DNA of 64,000 nt, taken from NCBI GenBank assembly GCA_029817715.1, contig JARUPY010000398.1, positions 2,790,001 through 2,854,000 on the forward strand, written 5' to 3'. Position numbers and translations under genes: made by a program. Origin of the DNA: Melastoma dodecandrum (Eukaryota; Streptophyta; Magnoliopsida; Myrtales; Melastomataceae). The notes below the pieces were generated by a model. That model did not search any database. It was not told where the DNA came from and saw only the letters and a list, made by a program, of their open reading frames with translations. Within the stretch, counting starts at the first letter, position 1. Each line of letters opens with the position of its first letter. Positions 1-9,792 of this stretch are shown in pieces.

Positions 1-909
1 CGAGTCGATGAAGACGCGCACGATCGCGTCCGCGACCTTCGTCGCGTCCTCCGGCTTGAGGATCACGCCGGTGTCGCGCGCGAGGTCCTTGTGGCCGGTG
101 ATCCCGCCGAGCGCGAGGCGGAAGTAGACGCCGGGGGCGACCGCGCCGCCCTCCATCACCTGCACGGCCTGGAAGCCGATGTCGTTCGTATCCTCGAGCG
201 TCGGGATCGGCCCGCCGCCGTCGAAGGCGACGTTGAACTTGCGCGGCAGCCCGTACATCACCCGCGAGTTGAGGATGTGGTAGTGCCATTCCTTGGCGTA
301 GGGACGCGTGTCGAGGAGCTCCTGCGGTGAGATGCCGGCCGTGGCGTCGCCCGTGACGTTGCGAATGTTGTCGGCGCCCGACCCGCGCGAGCACAGGCCG
401 ATGTCGATGACGCGCTCGATGACGTCGATGGCGTGGCGAGCGGGGATCTCACGCAGCTGCAGGTTGGCGCGCGTCGTCACATGCGAGAAGCCGCCCGCCC
501 ACGCGTCCGCCATCGCCGCGAGGCCGGCGAACTGCCAGTGCGTCAGGATACCGTTGTGGATGCGAAGGCGCAGCATGTACGCGTCCTGCGCCGGCGCGAC
601 GTAGAACAGGCCGTAGTAGCGCCAACGGAAATTGTCCGGGGGCTTCGGAAACTCGTCCTTCGCGGCCTGATCCTTCAGCCGCTGATAGGCGTCGAACGGA
701 TGCTCGTCGCGCTTCCACTTCTCCTGGTCGACGAGCTTCTTGCCGGCCGCCTCGGTCTTCTGCTGCGCGATGAGATGCGGCGCATCCGGTCCACTCGGCA
801 CGGCCGGCGCCGCGGCGCCGCCGCCCGCCGGCTTCAGCCGTCCGACCTGGATGCCGGAGGTGAAGCCTTCGAGATACCGCATCTGTTCGGCCGTGAACTC
901 GCCGCCCAT
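1..909 (-). CDS. nirA: Ferredoxin-nitrite reductase, N-terminal part (cut by window edge)
   Basis: Assimilatory nitrite reductase of the siroheme/4Fe-4S family, which reduces nitrite to ammonium in the cytoplasm. The 303 codons visible from the ATG at 909 are the N-terminal part; the cluster-binding cysteines would lie past the left edge. Family-typical strings are TRANLQLREI (ferredoxin-binding/half-domain region), the block beginning SRGSGADNIRNVTG, and EWHYHILNSRVMYGLPRKFN. An AAGGA ribosome site lies 6-7 nt before the start. A Gly/Ala/Pro-rich linker near residues 25-40 follows a short N-terminal segment. The FNT transporter and NirB-like flavoprotein on the same strand upstream support nitrite rather than sulfite as substrate. 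A sulfite reductase paralog cannot be fully excluded from half a protein. Confidence 0.88.
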   Translation of the reverse strand, partial: MGGEFTAEQMRYLEGFTSGIQVGRLKPAGGGAAAPAVPSGPDAPHLIAQQKTEAAGKKLVDQEKWKRDEHPFDAYQRLKDQAAKDEFPKPPDNFRWRYYGLFYVAPAQDAYMLRLRIHNGILTHWQFAGLAAMADAWAGGFSHVTTRANLQLREIPARHAIDVIERVIDIGLCSRGSGADNIRNVTGDATAGISPQELLDTRPYAKEWHYHILNSRVMYGLPRKFNVAFDGGGPIPTLEDTNDIGFQAVQVMEGGAVAPGVYFRLALGGITGHKDLARDTGVILKPEDATKVADAIVRVFIDS

Positions 910-1126
910 TCTCAGTCCTTCAGCGAAATCGTCGACATGATGCCATCGCCCGGAAGATCGCCCGCACGATCGGCGGTGGCGGCCATCAGTGAGAGCGACC
1001 GGCACGGGTCCTCGTTGATCCGCGCCGGGGAGACGGTGACGCGCGCACGCCGCCGTCGTCGTCAGTCGCGCGGAAACGTGCAAGAGGTGTGCCGTCCGCA
1101 AGGTCAGGCGGGGCGAGGAGGGGGCG

Positions 1127-1549
1127 ATGACGACGACGCTGGAGCTGATGCGGCAGGTGATGGCGCAGCAGCCGTTCTCGATGCACATGGGGGTCGAGAT
1201 CGAGGCGGCGGACCCCGCCACGGGCGTCGTGTTCCGGCTGCCGCTGCGGCCCGAACACCTTCAGCACCACGGCATCGTTCACGGCGGGGTCATCGCCTTC
1301 CTGGCCGACATGGCGCTGGCCTTCACCGGCGGCGCGGCCCTCGGCGGCGACATCGTCACCAGCGAGTTCAAGATCAACTACATGCGCTCGGCGCGGGGCG
1401 TCGCCCTGATCGGGCGCGGCATCTGTCTGTCCGCCGGACAAAATCAGGCGACGGTGCGCTGCGACATCCTCAGCATCGACGCCGAGGGCGGCGAACGCCT
1501 CAGCGCCGCCGCCCAGGGCACGATCACACGCGTCGCGCGAGGGGCCTGA
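1127..1549 (+). CDS. PaaI-family hotdog thioesterase
   Basis: 140-residue acyl-CoA thioesterase-like protein of the PaaI/YigI hotdog family. The signature is the HHGIVHGG segment at about residues 47-54, where the HGG turn starts the long hotdog helix (VIAFLADMALAF). The later strand region ITSEFKINYMRSA-like (seen as VTSEFKINYMRSA) is typical of substrate-binding PaaI enzymes. A strong GGAGGGGG ribosome site precedes the ATG. The gene sits on the opposite strand between nirA and the nitrite transporter, so it is probably not part of nitrite assimilation and interrupts that cluster. Its acyl substrate cannot be predicted from the sequence. Confidence 0.85.
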   Translation: MTTTLELMRQVMAQQPFSMHMGVEIEAADPATGVVFRLPLRPEHLQHHGIVHGGVIAFLADMALAFTGGAALGGDIVTSEFKINYMRSARGVALIGRGICLSAGQNQATVRCDILSIDAEGGERLSAAAQGTITRVARGA

Positions 1550-1568
1550 GCCCCGCGCGCCGCGATCC

Positions 1569-2384
1569 TCATTCCGCCGGCACCGGCGCCGGGACGCCGC
1601 CCAGCTCGCGCGCGGCCGACTTGCCCTCGGCGTCGGCGAACCAGTAGCCGAGCCCCATGAAGACGAAGCCGGAGAGGATGTTGCCGAGCGACACCCACAA
1701 CAGGTTGTAGCCCATGCCGCCGAGCGTCACCGTCGCCGGATGGTTGCCGAGCAGCGCCACCGCGAAGACCGTCATGTTGGCGACGGAATGCTCGAAGCCC
1801 GACGCGATGAAGGCGAAGAGGCACCAGAAGATGATGATGCATTTGGCGGCATCGTTGCTGGTGCGCGAGGCACCCCACAGCGCGAGGCAGACGAGCCAGT
1901 TGCAGAGGATCGCGCGGGCGACGAGTTCGACGATGGGCGCGTTCATCTTGGCGGCGGCGACCTTGTAGATGAGGTCGGAACCCTCTTTCAGGACGATTCC
2001 GCCGCCGCCGAGCTTGTAGACGACGGCAAGAAGCGCCGCGCCGAGCAGGTTGCCGATCCAGCTGTAGACCCAGAGCCGCGCGAGATCGGCAGCGCCGATG
2101 CGCTTGCGCAGCCAACCGAACGTCCCGAACATCACGAGGCCGGTGAAGAGATCGGCGCCGCACATCACGACGAGCGTCAGCGCGATGCCGAAGCAGCCGC
2201 CCATGATCAGCGGCCGGTAGTTCGGATCGGCGGTTTGCCCCAAACCGAAGATGAGGATGATGCCGAGCCCGATATAAGCGCCCGCCATCATCGAGGAGAC
2301 GAGAAACGCCAGCGGGCTGTCCTTGGCGACGGCGGCGCGCTTCGCCGCGAAATCCGCGAGGTTGTTGACGGAGGCTGTGAACAT
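1569..2384 (-). CDS. Formate/nitrite transporter (FNT) family channel
   Basis: 271-residue integral membrane protein of the FocA/NirC family, which forms pentameric channels for formate, nitrite or related anions. Six hydrophobic segments are visible. The family hallmarks GAYIGLG (first helix region) and GFEHSVANM, with the gating/substrate histidine, are both present. It lies between the NirB-like flavoprotein (about 100 nt upstream on the same strand) and nirA, so nitrite import for assimilation is the likely role. The stop lies 19 nt from the stop of the convergent thioesterase gene. Confidence 0.9.
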   Translation of the reverse strand: MFTASVNNLADFAAKRAAVAKDSPLAFLVSSMMAGAYIGLGIILIFGLGQTADPNYRPLIMGGCFGIALTLVVMCGADLFTGLVMFGTFGWLRKRIGAADLARLWVYSWIGNLLGAALLAVVYKLGGGGIVLKEGSDLIYKVAAAKMNAPIVELVARAILCNWLVCLALWGASRTSNDAAKCIIIFWCLFAFIASGFEHSVANMTVFAVALLGNHPATVTLGGMGYNLLWVSLGNILSGFVFMGLGYWFADAEGKSAARELGGVPAPVPAE

Positions 2385-2485
2385 GCCGGGGTTTATCCTT
2401 CAGTCGGCGTGTGGCAGCGCGCGCGATACTCGCGCGCTCGTCGCAAAGGCGAGCAAGACATGTGCCGCCTCCGCCTCCCGCAGCG

Positions 2486-3712
2486 TCATGCGGCGAGCGG
2501 CGGCGCGACCTCGTCGGCGAGCGGGGGACCGAACATCAGATCGTCGCGCATCGCCGAGATCGGCGCGCCCGACTTGATGAGATCGAGGTACCACAGCCCG
2601 TCCACCGTATCGCCGTAGAGCACGGCACCGGCGAGCTTCCCGTCCTCGAGCACGATCTTCTTGTAGACGTTCTGCGCGCGATCCTCGTAGACGAGCGTCT
2701 CCTTGCGCTCGCCGAGAAAATCACCGGCCGAGAAGAGCGCGACGCCCGAGACCTTCAGGTTGGTCGCGAGGATCGAGCCGGCATAGGCCGCCGTCGCATC
2801 GCCAGCCAGGTGGCGCGCCAGGACGCGCGCTTGTTCGTAAGCCGGCTCGACGAGCCCGTAGGCGAGCCCGCGATGCTCGATACATTCGCCGATCGCGAAG
2901 ATGTCCGGATCGCTCGTGCGCATCCGGTCGTCGACCCGCACGCCGCGCCCGCATTCGAGACCGGCCGCCTTGCCGAGATCGATGTTCGGCCGGACGCCGA
3001 CCGCGCAGACCAGGAGGTCCGCGGGAATCATGCGGCCGTCGGCGAGCTCGACGCCTTCGACGCGATCGGTGCCGAGCACGCGCGACGTATCGGCGCAGAG
3101 CAGCACCTCGCAGCCTTTGGCCTCGATGGCCGACTTGAGCAGCGCCGCGGCCGGCTCGTCGAGCTGGCGCTCCATGAGCCGTGCGCACAAATGCAGCAAG
3201 GTGACGCGAACACCGGCTTTCGCGAGGCCGTAGGCCGCCTCCAGGCCGAGCAGACCGCCCCCGATGACGACCGCCGGACGGCCCGGCGCGACGCCGCCGA
3301 GCATGCGGTCGACGTCTTCCATCGAGCGGAAGGTGATGACGCCGGGCAGGTCCATGCCGGGTTTCGGCAGCGTGATCGCATGCGAACCGGTCGCCAGCAC
3401 GAGCTTCGAATAGCCGAGGCTCGCGCCGTCCTCGAAGGTGAGTTCGTGCCTTTCGCGATCGATGCCGCCGACCGTGCGCCCGAAGACGTTGGTGATGCCG
3501 TTGCGCGACCACCACGCCCGCGGCTTCAGCTCGATCTCGTCGGCCGTGACCTCGCGCGCCAGAAGCGAGGAGAGCAGCACGCGATTGTAGGCCCGGCGCG
3601 GCTCGCCGCCGATGAGGATGATGGAATAGCGCCCGAGCGCGCGGCCCGAGAGCTCTTCCGCGAGCTTCGTGCCGGCCATGCCCTGACCGACGATGACGAG
3701 AGGTTCGCTCAT
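2486..3712 (-). CDS. NirB-like FAD-dependent NAD(P)H oxidoreductase
   Basis: 408-residue flavoprotein equivalent to the N-terminal FAD/NAD half of NADH-nitrite reductase NirB, but without the siroheme and BFD-type [2Fe-2S] domains. It has an N-terminal dinucleotide fold ([16 protein letters not shown]), a second NAD(P)H Rossmann motif ([13 protein letters not shown], about residues 147-160) and the FAD-binding [11 protein letters not shown] segment near residue 273. The C-terminal 'rubredoxin reductase-like' domain ends the protein. As first gene of the nitrite cluster it probably supplies electrons to NirA, directly or through a ferredoxin. That role is inferred from context; the fold assignment comes from sequence motifs. 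Confidence 0.87.
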   Translation of the reverse strand: MSEPLVIVGQGMAGTKLAEELSGRALGRYSIILIGGEPRRAYNRVLLSSLLAREVTADEIELKPRAWWSRNGITNVFGRTVGGIDRERHELTFEDGASLGYSKLVLATGSHAITLPKPGMDLPGVITFRSMEDVDRMLGGVAPGRPAVVIGGGLLGLEAAYGLAKAGVRVTLLHLCARLMERQLDEPAAALLKSAIEAKGCEVLLCADTSRVLGTDRVEGVELADGRMIPADLLVCAVGVRPNIDLGKAAGLECGRGVRVDDRMRTSDPDIFAIGECIEHRGLAYGLVEPAYEQARVLARHLAGDATAAYAGSILATNLKVSGVALFSAGDFLGERKETLVYEDRAQNVYKKIVLEDGKLAGAVLYGDTVDGLWYLDLIKSGAPISAMRDDLMFGPPLADEVAPPLAA

Positions 3713-3813
3713 GGATCCGGACTGCGGTGGGTTCGCCCCGGCGGCTGCAAGCCACGTGCCGCAACCTTCCGCCCGGCGCGCGATTGCGCGAACCTTACCG
3801 CAGGAGAAGCACG

Positions 3814-4098
3814 ATGCGCCCAGCGACCCTCAGTCTCGCGGCGGCCCTCGGTCTCGCTGCACCCGCCGCCGTCGCGCAAGGGACGCCGCCCACTACCGCC
3901 CAGGGCGCCGGCAGCGCCGTCTCGCCCAACCCGCCCGGCTCCGCCCTCGGCGCGCCGCCCGGCACCAGCCCCCCCTCCAATTCGGGCGGCGGCCCCAGCG
4001 CAGGGGTGGGGACGAGCACCGGCGCAACCGCGGGGACGCCGGGCGCCGGCGCCACGACGGGTGCCGGCGGGGCTGTGGGGGCGGCCGGCGGTCGCTAG
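3814..4098 (+). CDS. Small exported Gly/Pro/Ala/Thr-rich protein
   Basis: 94-residue protein starting at an ATG with a CAGGAG ribosome site 8 nt upstream. The first 22 residues form a Sec signal peptide ending APAAVA-Q. The mature part is low-complexity Gly, Ala, Pro, Thr and Ser with no aromatic residues and no recognisable fold. It is transcribed divergently from the nitrite flavoprotein. Such disordered secreted proteins are common and unnamed in Hyphomicrobiales; I cannot assign a function. Confidence 0.6.
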   Translation: MRPATLSLAAALGLAAPAAVAQGTPPTTAQGAGSAVSPNPPGSALGAPPGTSPPSNSGGGPSAGVGTSTGATAGTPGAGATTGAGGAVGAAGGR

Positions 4099-4106
4099 GG
4101 TCCCGA

Positions 4107-4137
4107 CGTCATGGCCGGCCTCGTGCCGGGCATGACG
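4107..4137. repeat. Palindromic hairpin after the small exported protein
   Basis: Near-perfect inverted repeat: 13-nt arms at 4107-4119 and 4125-4137 around a 5-nt loop, with one unpaired G on each side. It starts just after the stop of the small exported-protein gene and has no T tract, so it is either a Rho-independent-like terminator or one copy of a dispersed palindromic repeat. A related GGCCGGC-cored hairpin sits after clpB at 53645-53669. Confidence 0.6.
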
Positions 4138-4352
4138 GAAAAGGCTCGCTCCAGCGGCGCGTCAGGTGGGTCGTCCTGCGCCGTGCCTTTTTAGGTTCTC
4201 TGTGCGCCGTCGCACGCAGGGGACGACGACGCACGCGCCGCCTTGCGCGAAAACGTCGGCCGGCGTGCGGAGCCCTCGGACCCGCACGCAGTTGCCGCTC
4301 CCCCCGATGTGTGCTCACTGCGGCGCACAAAGATCGAGCCGCAACGAGACCG

Positions 4353-6995
4353 ATGACCATCGAGCGCTACAACGCCCGCGACGCCGAACCGCGATGGCAG
4401 AAGGTGTGGGACGAGCGCGGCATCTTCCGTACCGGGCCGGAGGCGAGCGACAAGCCGAAATACTACGTGCTCGAGATGTTTCCCTACCCGTCGGGGCGCA
4501 TCCACATGGGGCACGTGCGCAACTACGCGATGGGCGACGTCGTCGCGCGCTACAAGCGGGCCCGGGGCTTCGACGTGCTCCATCCGATGGGCTGGGACGC
4601 CTTCGGCATGCCGGCGGAGAACGCTGCGCGGGACAACAAGAGCCACCCCGGCACCTGGACCTACCAGAACATCGCGACCATGCGCCATCAATTGAAGCGC
4701 ATGGGCCTCTCGCTCGACTGGTCGCGGGAGATCGCCACGTGCGATCCCGCCTATTACAAGCACCAGCAGCGCCTCTTCCTCGACTTCCTCGCCGCCGGCC
4801 TCGTCGACCGCAAGCAGGCCAAGGTGAACTGGGACCCCGTCGACATGACCGTGCTCGCCAACGAGCAGGTGATCGACGGGCGCGGCTGGCGCTCGGGTGC
4901 GCCTGTCGAGCAACGCGAACTGACCCAGTGGTTTTTCCGTATCGGCCGTTTTGCCGACGACCTTCTCGCCGGTCTCGACACGCTCGAGCGCTGGCCCGAA
5001 AAGGTCAAGCTGATGCAGGCGAATTGGATCGGCCGGTCGGAAGGCCTGAAGGTTCGCTTCGCCCTCGAGAGCGAGGCCGTCGCAGCGCGTGAGATCGAGG
5101 TCTATACGACGCGTCCCGACACGCTGTTCGGCGCGAAGTTCCTGGCGATCGCCGCCGACCATCCGCTCGCCGCCGCGGTGGCGGAGACCGACCCCGCCCT
5201 GGCCGCCTTCATCGCCGAGTGCCGACAGATGGGCACGTCCGTCGCCGCCATCGAGACGGCGGAGAAGAAAGGCTACGACACCGGTCTCAAGGTCACGCAT
5301 CCGTTCGATGCCGGCTGGCACCTGCCGGTCTACGTCGCAAACTTCGTGCTGATGGATTACGGCACCGGCGCCATTTTCGGCTGCCCGGCGCATGATCAGC
5401 GCGACCTCGATTTTTCCCGCAAATACGGACTCGGCGCGACGCCCGTGGTCTGCCCGGATGGCCAGGACCCGGCGACCTTCACGATTGAAGACAAGGCCTA
5501 CGACGGCGACGGCAAGCTCATCAATTCGCGCTTCCTCGACGGCCTCGGCATCGCGGAGGCGAAGGAAGAGGTCGCGCGTCGGCTCGAGCGCGCGATGTTG
5601 GCGGGGGTGCCGGTGGCGCAGCGCCAGGTGAACTATCGGCTGCGCGACTGGGGCATCTCGCGCCAGCGCTACTGGGGCTGCCCGATCCCGATCCTCCATT
5701 GCGCCACCTGCGGCGTGGTTCCCGTGCCCGTCGCCGACCTGCCGGTCACCCTACCCGAAGACGTCAGCTTCGATCAGCCCGGTAACCCGCTCGATCGCCA
5801 TCCGACGTGGCGCGAGACGACCTGCCCAAATTGCGGCGGTCCTGCTCTACGCGAGACGGACACGATGGACACCTTCGTCGATTCGTCCTGGTATTTCCTC
5901 CGCTTCACCGACCCGTGGAACCAGACCGCGCCGACAAGCGCGGACGCGGTCGCCCGCTTCATGCCGGTCGACCAATATATCGGCGGCATCGAGCACGCGA
6001 TTTTGCATCTCCTCTATGCGCGCTTCTTCACCCGCGCGATGGCCACGACGGGGCATGCGGGATCCGGCAACGCGACGGTGAGCGAGCCCTTCCAGGGTCT
6101 CTTCACGCAGGGCATGGTCAATCACGAGACCTATCGCGACGCCGCCGGCCGCTGGGTGGCGCCCGCCGAGGTGCGTTTGGAGGGCGCAGCCGATGCGCGG
6201 CGCGCCTACAAGCTCGACGGCGGCGAGGAGGTCGCGATCGGCGCGGTCGAGAAGATGTCGAAGTCGAAGCGCAACGTCGTCGACCCGGACGAGATCATCG
6301 CGAGCTTCGGCGCCGACACCGCGCGCTGGTTCATGCTCTCCGACAGCCCGCCCGAGCGCGACGTGATCTGGACCGAGACGGGCGTCCAGGCGGCGGCGAA
6401 GTTCGTGCAGCGCGTGTGGCGCCTCGTAAACGACCTCGCGGGCGTGGCAGCCCCCGCTGGCACGCCCGCGCCCGGCCAGATCGGGCCGGCCGCGGCGGAG
6501 GTGCGCAAGGCGACCCACAACGCGCTGCTGCGGCTCGAGGAGGACATCGAGCAGCTGCATTTCAATACGGCGCTCGCGCGCATCTATGACCTCGTCAACA
6601 AGCTTTCTGCGGCGCTCGCGGCCGTCGAGACGCCGGAGATCGGCGCGGACCTCGCCTTCGCCTTCCGCGAGGCGGCCGACATCCTCGTGCGGATCTTCGC
6701 GCCGATGATGCCGCACCTCGCCGAGAGTTGCTGGAAAGTCATCGGTCACGAGGAATTGGTGGCGCAGGCCGCCTGGCCGGTCGGCGACCCGAGCCTCGTG
6801 AAGGAAGATATGATAACGTTGCCGGTGCAGGTGAACGGCAAGAAGCGGGCGGACGTGACGGTCGAGCGCGAGGCGGACAAGCAGGCGATTGAGGCAGCCA
6901 CGCTGGCGCTCGAGGCCGTCCAGCGCGCCCTCGAAGGCCAGCCCGTGAAGAAGTTCATCGTCGTCCCGCAAAGGATCGTCAATGTCGTGGCGTGA
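4353..6995 (+). CDS. leuS: Leucyl-tRNA synthetase
   Basis: 880-residue class I aminoacyl-tRNA synthetase that charges tRNA-Leu. The HIGH motif appears as HMGH at residues 51-54 (after PYPSGRI) and the KMSKS loop is exact at 634-638. The CP1 editing domain lies between, with the threonine-rich TTRPDTLFG segment, and [15 protein letters not shown] marks re-entry into the catalytic core. Length is normal for the bacterial enzyme. The ATG at 4353 gives the canonical N-terminus; the reading frame is open far upstream but without family sequence. It overlaps the start of lptE by 14 nt. Confidence 0.98.
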   Translation: MTIERYNARDAEPRWQKVWDERGIFRTGPEASDKPKYYVLEMFPYPSGRIHMGHVRNYAMGDVVARYKRARGFDVLHPMGWDAFGMPAENAARDNKSHPGTWTYQNIATMRHQLKRMGLSLDWSREIATCDPAYYKHQQRLFLDFLAAGLVDRKQAKVNWDPVDMTVLANEQVIDGRGWRSGAPVEQRELTQWFFRIGRFADDLLAGLDTLERWPEKVKLMQANWIGRSEGLKVRFALESEAVAAREIEVYTTRPDTLFGAKFLAIAADHPLAAAVAETDPALAAFIAECRQMGTSVAAIETAEKKGYDTGLKVTHPFDAGWHLPVYVANFVLMDYGTGAIFGCPAHDQRDLDFSRKYGLGATPVVCPDGQDPATFTIEDKAYDGDGKLINSRFLDGLGIAEAKEEVARRLERAMLAGVPVAQRQVNYRLRDWGISRQRYWGCPIPILHCATCGVVPVPVADLPVTLPEDVSFDQPGNPLDRHPTWRETTCPNCGGPALRETDTMDTFVDSSWYFLRFTDPWNQTAPTSADAVARFMPVDQYIGGIEHAILHLLYARFFTRAMATTGHAGSGNATVSEPFQGLFTQGMVNHETYRDAAGRWVAPAEVRLEGAADARRAYKLDGGEEVAIGAVEKMSKSKRNVVDPDEIIASFGADTARWFMLSDSPPERDVIWTETGVQAAAKFVQRVWRLVNDLAGVAAPAGTPAPGQIGPAAAEVRKATHNALLRLEEDIEQLHFNTALARIYDLVNKLSAALAAVETPEIGADLAFAFREAADILVRIFAPMMPHLAESCWKVIGHEELVAQAAWPVGDPSLVKEDMITLPVQVNGKKRADVTVEREADKQAIEAATLALEAVQRALEGQPVKKFIVVPQRIVNVVA

Positions 6996-7545
6996 CGCCC
7001 ATCCTTCCGCCGGTTCTTCCCTGCGACAGGTGCGTCTCGGCCTCGTCGCGGCGGGTGCGCTGACGCTCGGCGGTTGCATCCAGCCGATGTACGGCCAGTT
7101 CGCCGCCGGCGGCCCCGGCCTGCAGTCGGAGCTGCAGGCGATCGCGATCGAGCCGATCCCCAACCGCATCGGCCATTATCTCGGCGACGATCTCGTGCAG
7201 GAGCTGAACGGCACCGGCTCGACGCCCACTCCGAAGTACCGCCTCTACGTCGCGCTCAACGAAGGCGTGCAGACGCCGCTCATCGACACCGTGTCGGGCC
7301 GCGCCAGCTCGGCCACCGTCGTCATCAACGCCGACTATCGCCTGCTCGACATCGCGACCGGCGTGCCGGTCACCGCCGGCAACGCCTTCGTCATGAAGAG
7401 CTACGACCGCACAAGCGAGCGCTTCTCGAACATCCGCGCCGCGCGCGACGCCGAGATCCACGACGCGCAGCAGCTCGCCGACCAGCTGCGCATCCGCATC
7501 TCCTCGGCGCTCGCCGAGCACCCCGGCGTCGCCGCCCGCTACTGA
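6982..7545 (+). CDS. lptE: LPS-assembly lipoprotein LptE
   Basis: 187-residue outer-membrane lipoprotein that plugs the LptD barrel in lipopolysaccharide export. The signal peptide ends in a lipobox (LTLGGC, Cys at about residue 32), followed by IQPMYG, typical of alphaproteobacterial LptE. The remaining sequence is alternating strands and helices, matching the family's two-layer fold. Its position overlapping leuS is the conserved alphaproteobacterial arrangement. In relatives holA usually follows; here a convergent permease gene overlaps the stop by 7 nt instead. Confidence 0.9.
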   Translation: MSWRDAHPSAGSSLRQVRLGLVAAGALTLGGCIQPMYGQFAAGGPGLQSELQAIAIEPIPNRIGHYLGDDLVQELNGTGSTPTPKYRLYVALNEGVQTPLIDTVSGRASSATVVINADYRLLDIATGVPVTAGNAFVMKSYDRTSERFSNIRAARDAEIHDAQQLADQLRIRISSALAEHPGVAARY

Positions 7546-8876
7546 GGCGCGACGAGCCGCGACAGTCCGTACGCCACGGCGAGGCTGACGAGGCTCAGCG
7601 CCAGCTGTGCGCGCTGGGCGGGCAGGATCGCCATCGCGAGCAGGATGCCGCCGATGCCGACGACGACGGCGTAGCTGAGCCACGGGAAGAGCCACATGCG
7701 CAGCGCCAGCCGCTCGCCCGCGGCCTCCGCCGCACGCCGACTGCGGATCTGCGCCAGCGCGACCAGCACATAGATGAAGAGGATCACCGCGCCCGAGGTG
7801 TTGAGCAGGAAGGCGAAGACGAGGCTCGGCGAGACGATCGAGGCGAGCGCGGCGGCAAACCCCGCGGCGGCCCCCAGCAGGATGGCCCGCGCCGGCACGC
7901 CGCGCGCGGTCGTCGCGACGAGGGCCGGCGGCGCATCGCCGCTCGCGGCCAGCTCGCGCAGCGTGCGCGAAGCGACGTAGAGCCCCGAGTTCAGGCACGA
8001 CAGCACGGCGACGAGAATGATCGCCTCGATGAGGCCGGCCGCGCCGGGAATGCCGATCGCGCGCATCGCCACGACGAAGGGCGACTGGCCCGCCACGAGG
8101 CTCGACCACGGCACCGTGACGACGATGAGCGCGACGGCGAGGATGTAGAAGACCATGATGCGCAGCGCGACCGTATTCGAGGCGCGCGCGACATTGCCGG
8201 GCGGATCGTCGGATTCCGCCGCCGCGATCGAGGCGATCTCGGAGCCCGTGAGAGAGAACATCACCACCGGCACGGCACCGAGCACCGCGGCGAATCCGTG
8301 CGGCATGAGGCCGCCGGCGAGCGCCGGGGCCACCCCGTTCGACCCGCCCGCGAGGAGATGGCCGCCCGCGACGAGGATGAAGGCGACGATCGCCAGGACC
8401 TTGAGAAGCGAGAACCAGAATTCGAACTCGCCGTACGCCTTTACCGACAGCAGGTTCGTCGCCGTCAGCAGCGCGACGAGACCGAGCCCGATGAGCCAGA
8501 TGGGCAGGCCGATCCAGTCGTGGGCGAGGCCGGCGCCGGCGATGGTCTCGGCGCCGACGGCGATGACCCAGAAGTACCAGTAGAGCCAGCCCGAGACGAA
8601 GCCGGCGCGCCGACCCAGCGTCGCGCGGATGGCGGCGTTGAACGCCCCGCGCCCCGGACGCGCCACCGCCATCTCCCCCAGCATGCGCATGACGAGCCAG
8701 GCGATCGTGCCGCCGATCGCGTAGCTCGCCACGACGGCGGGGCCGGCGGTGAGGATCGCCGCGCTCGAGCCGACGAAGAGGCCGGCGCCGACGACGCCGC
8801 CGAGCGCGATCATCGCCACGTGGCGCGGGCGGAGGGCGGCCGAAGGGCCTGCTGCGGCGGTAGCGGAGCTGGACAT
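7539..8876 (-). CDS. Amino-acid permease (APC superfamily)
   Basis: 445-residue inner-membrane transporter with about 12 hydrophobic helices, of the amino-acid/polyamine/organocation superfamily, most like proline/GABA-type AAT permeases. The unwound first-helix substrate motif appears as MIALGGVVGAGLFVGSS. The conserved amphipathic GEMAVARPGRGAFN loop follows helix 2 and LTGSEIASIAAAES lies in helix 6. I use the ATG at 8876; a longer open frame to 8981 adds Arg/Ser-rich sequence that runs under the divergent TetR gene. That regulator starts 94 nt away, so it may control this permease. Substrate not predictable. Confidence 0.85.
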   Translation of the reverse strand: MSSSATAAAGPSAALRPRHVAMIALGGVVGAGLFVGSSAAILTAGPAVVASYAIGGTIAWLVMRMLGEMAVARPGRGAFNAAIRATLGRRAGFVSGWLYWYFWVIAVGAETIAGAGLAHDWIGLPIWLIGLGLVALLTATNLLSVKAYGEFEFWFSLLKVLAIVAFILVAGGHLLAGGSNGVAPALAGGLMPHGFAAVLGAVPVVMFSLTGSEIASIAAAESDDPPGNVARASNTVALRIMVFYILAVALIVVTVPWSSLVAGQSPFVVAMRAIGIPGAAGLIEAIILVAVLSCLNSGLYVASRTLRELAASGDAPPALVATTARGVPARAILLGAAAGFAAALASIVSPSLVFAFLLNTSGAVILFIYVLVALAQIRSRRAAEAAGERLALRMWLFPWLSYAVVVGIGGILLAMAILPAQRAQLALSLVSLAVAYGLSRLVAPQ

Positions 8877-8970
8877 CCTCGTCGTCTCGCAAGAGAAAGG
8901 CCTGATCCGGACGCGCTCGCGGAACGGCTGCGACGGCGCCCTCGTTGAGGACCAGGAGGAGATCGATCTC

Positions 8971-9690
8971 ATGACCGACAATCCCGCCCACGAGAGCGCT
9001 CAACCCCATGCCGACGGCGTGGTCAAGCCGAAGCTCGCGCCGAAGGACGCCATCATCGAGGCGCTGCTGGAGCTGGCCGGCGAGCGCACCTGGGAGGACA
9101 TCACGATCACCGATGTCGCGACCCGCGCCAACCTGTCGCTGGCCGACTTCCGCGACTCCTTTCCCTCGAAGGGCGCCGTCCTCGCGGCCTTCTCGCGCAA
9201 GATCGACCGCATCGTCCTCGACGGCACGACGGGCGATCTCGCCGGCGAGCCCGCCAAGGAGCGGCTCTTCGACGTGCTGATGCGCCGGCTCGACGCGCTG
9301 GCGCCCTACAAGCTCGGCCTCGAAGGCATCGTCGAATGGATGCAGCGCGCCCCGATGGCCGCCGCGCAGATCAACCGGCTCGAGGTCAATTCGATGCGCT
9401 TCATGCTCGAGGCGGCCGGCATCGACTCGGAGGGCCCCGTCGGCGCCGTCAAGCTGCAGGGGCTCGTGCTGCTCTGGGCGCGCGTGATCCGCACGTGGCT
9501 GCGCGACGACGAGCCGGGCCTCGCCCGGACGATGGCGCTGCTGGACCGCGAACTCGAGCGCGGCAGCAAGTTCGTCTCGCGCGCCGAGGACGTGAACCGG
9601 CTTGCGTCCCCGCTCGTCAGCCTCGCCCGCGCGATGTTCGAGCGCCGCCCCGACTACCCGCGCGAGACGCGGCACGAAGCGGAGATCTGA
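8971..9690 (+). CDS. TetR/AcrR-family transcriptional regulator
   Basis: 239-residue predicted repressor. Residues about 24-70 form the TetR DNA-binding domain (IIEALLELAGERTWEDITIT, then DVATRANLSLADFRDSFPSKGAVL). The rest is an all-helical ligand-binding domain with VEWMQRAP and a TetR_C-type ending. The ATG has a CAGGAGGAG ribosome site 9 nt upstream, which settles the start. It is transcribed away from the amino-acid permease across a 94-nt gap, so that operator region is the likely target. Ligand unknown. Confidence 0.87.
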   Translation: MTDNPAHESAQPHADGVVKPKLAPKDAIIEALLELAGERTWEDITITDVATRANLSLADFRDSFPSKGAVLAAFSRKIDRIVLDGTTGDLAGEPAKERLFDVLMRRLDALAPYKLGLEGIVEWMQRAPMAAAQINRLEVNSMRFMLEAAGIDSEGPVGAVKLQGLVLLWARVIRTWLRDDEPGLARTMALLDRELERGSKFVSRAEDVNRLASPLVSLARAMFERRPDYPRETRHEAEI

Positions 9691-9792
9691 CTGCGGGCAT
9701 GCCGTCACTGCGAGTGGACGCCGGTTCGATGATTGATCCGCTCCACCGAGGCCCCTAAGGATGGCCAACCCCATCCCCGCGGACGAAGCAGC

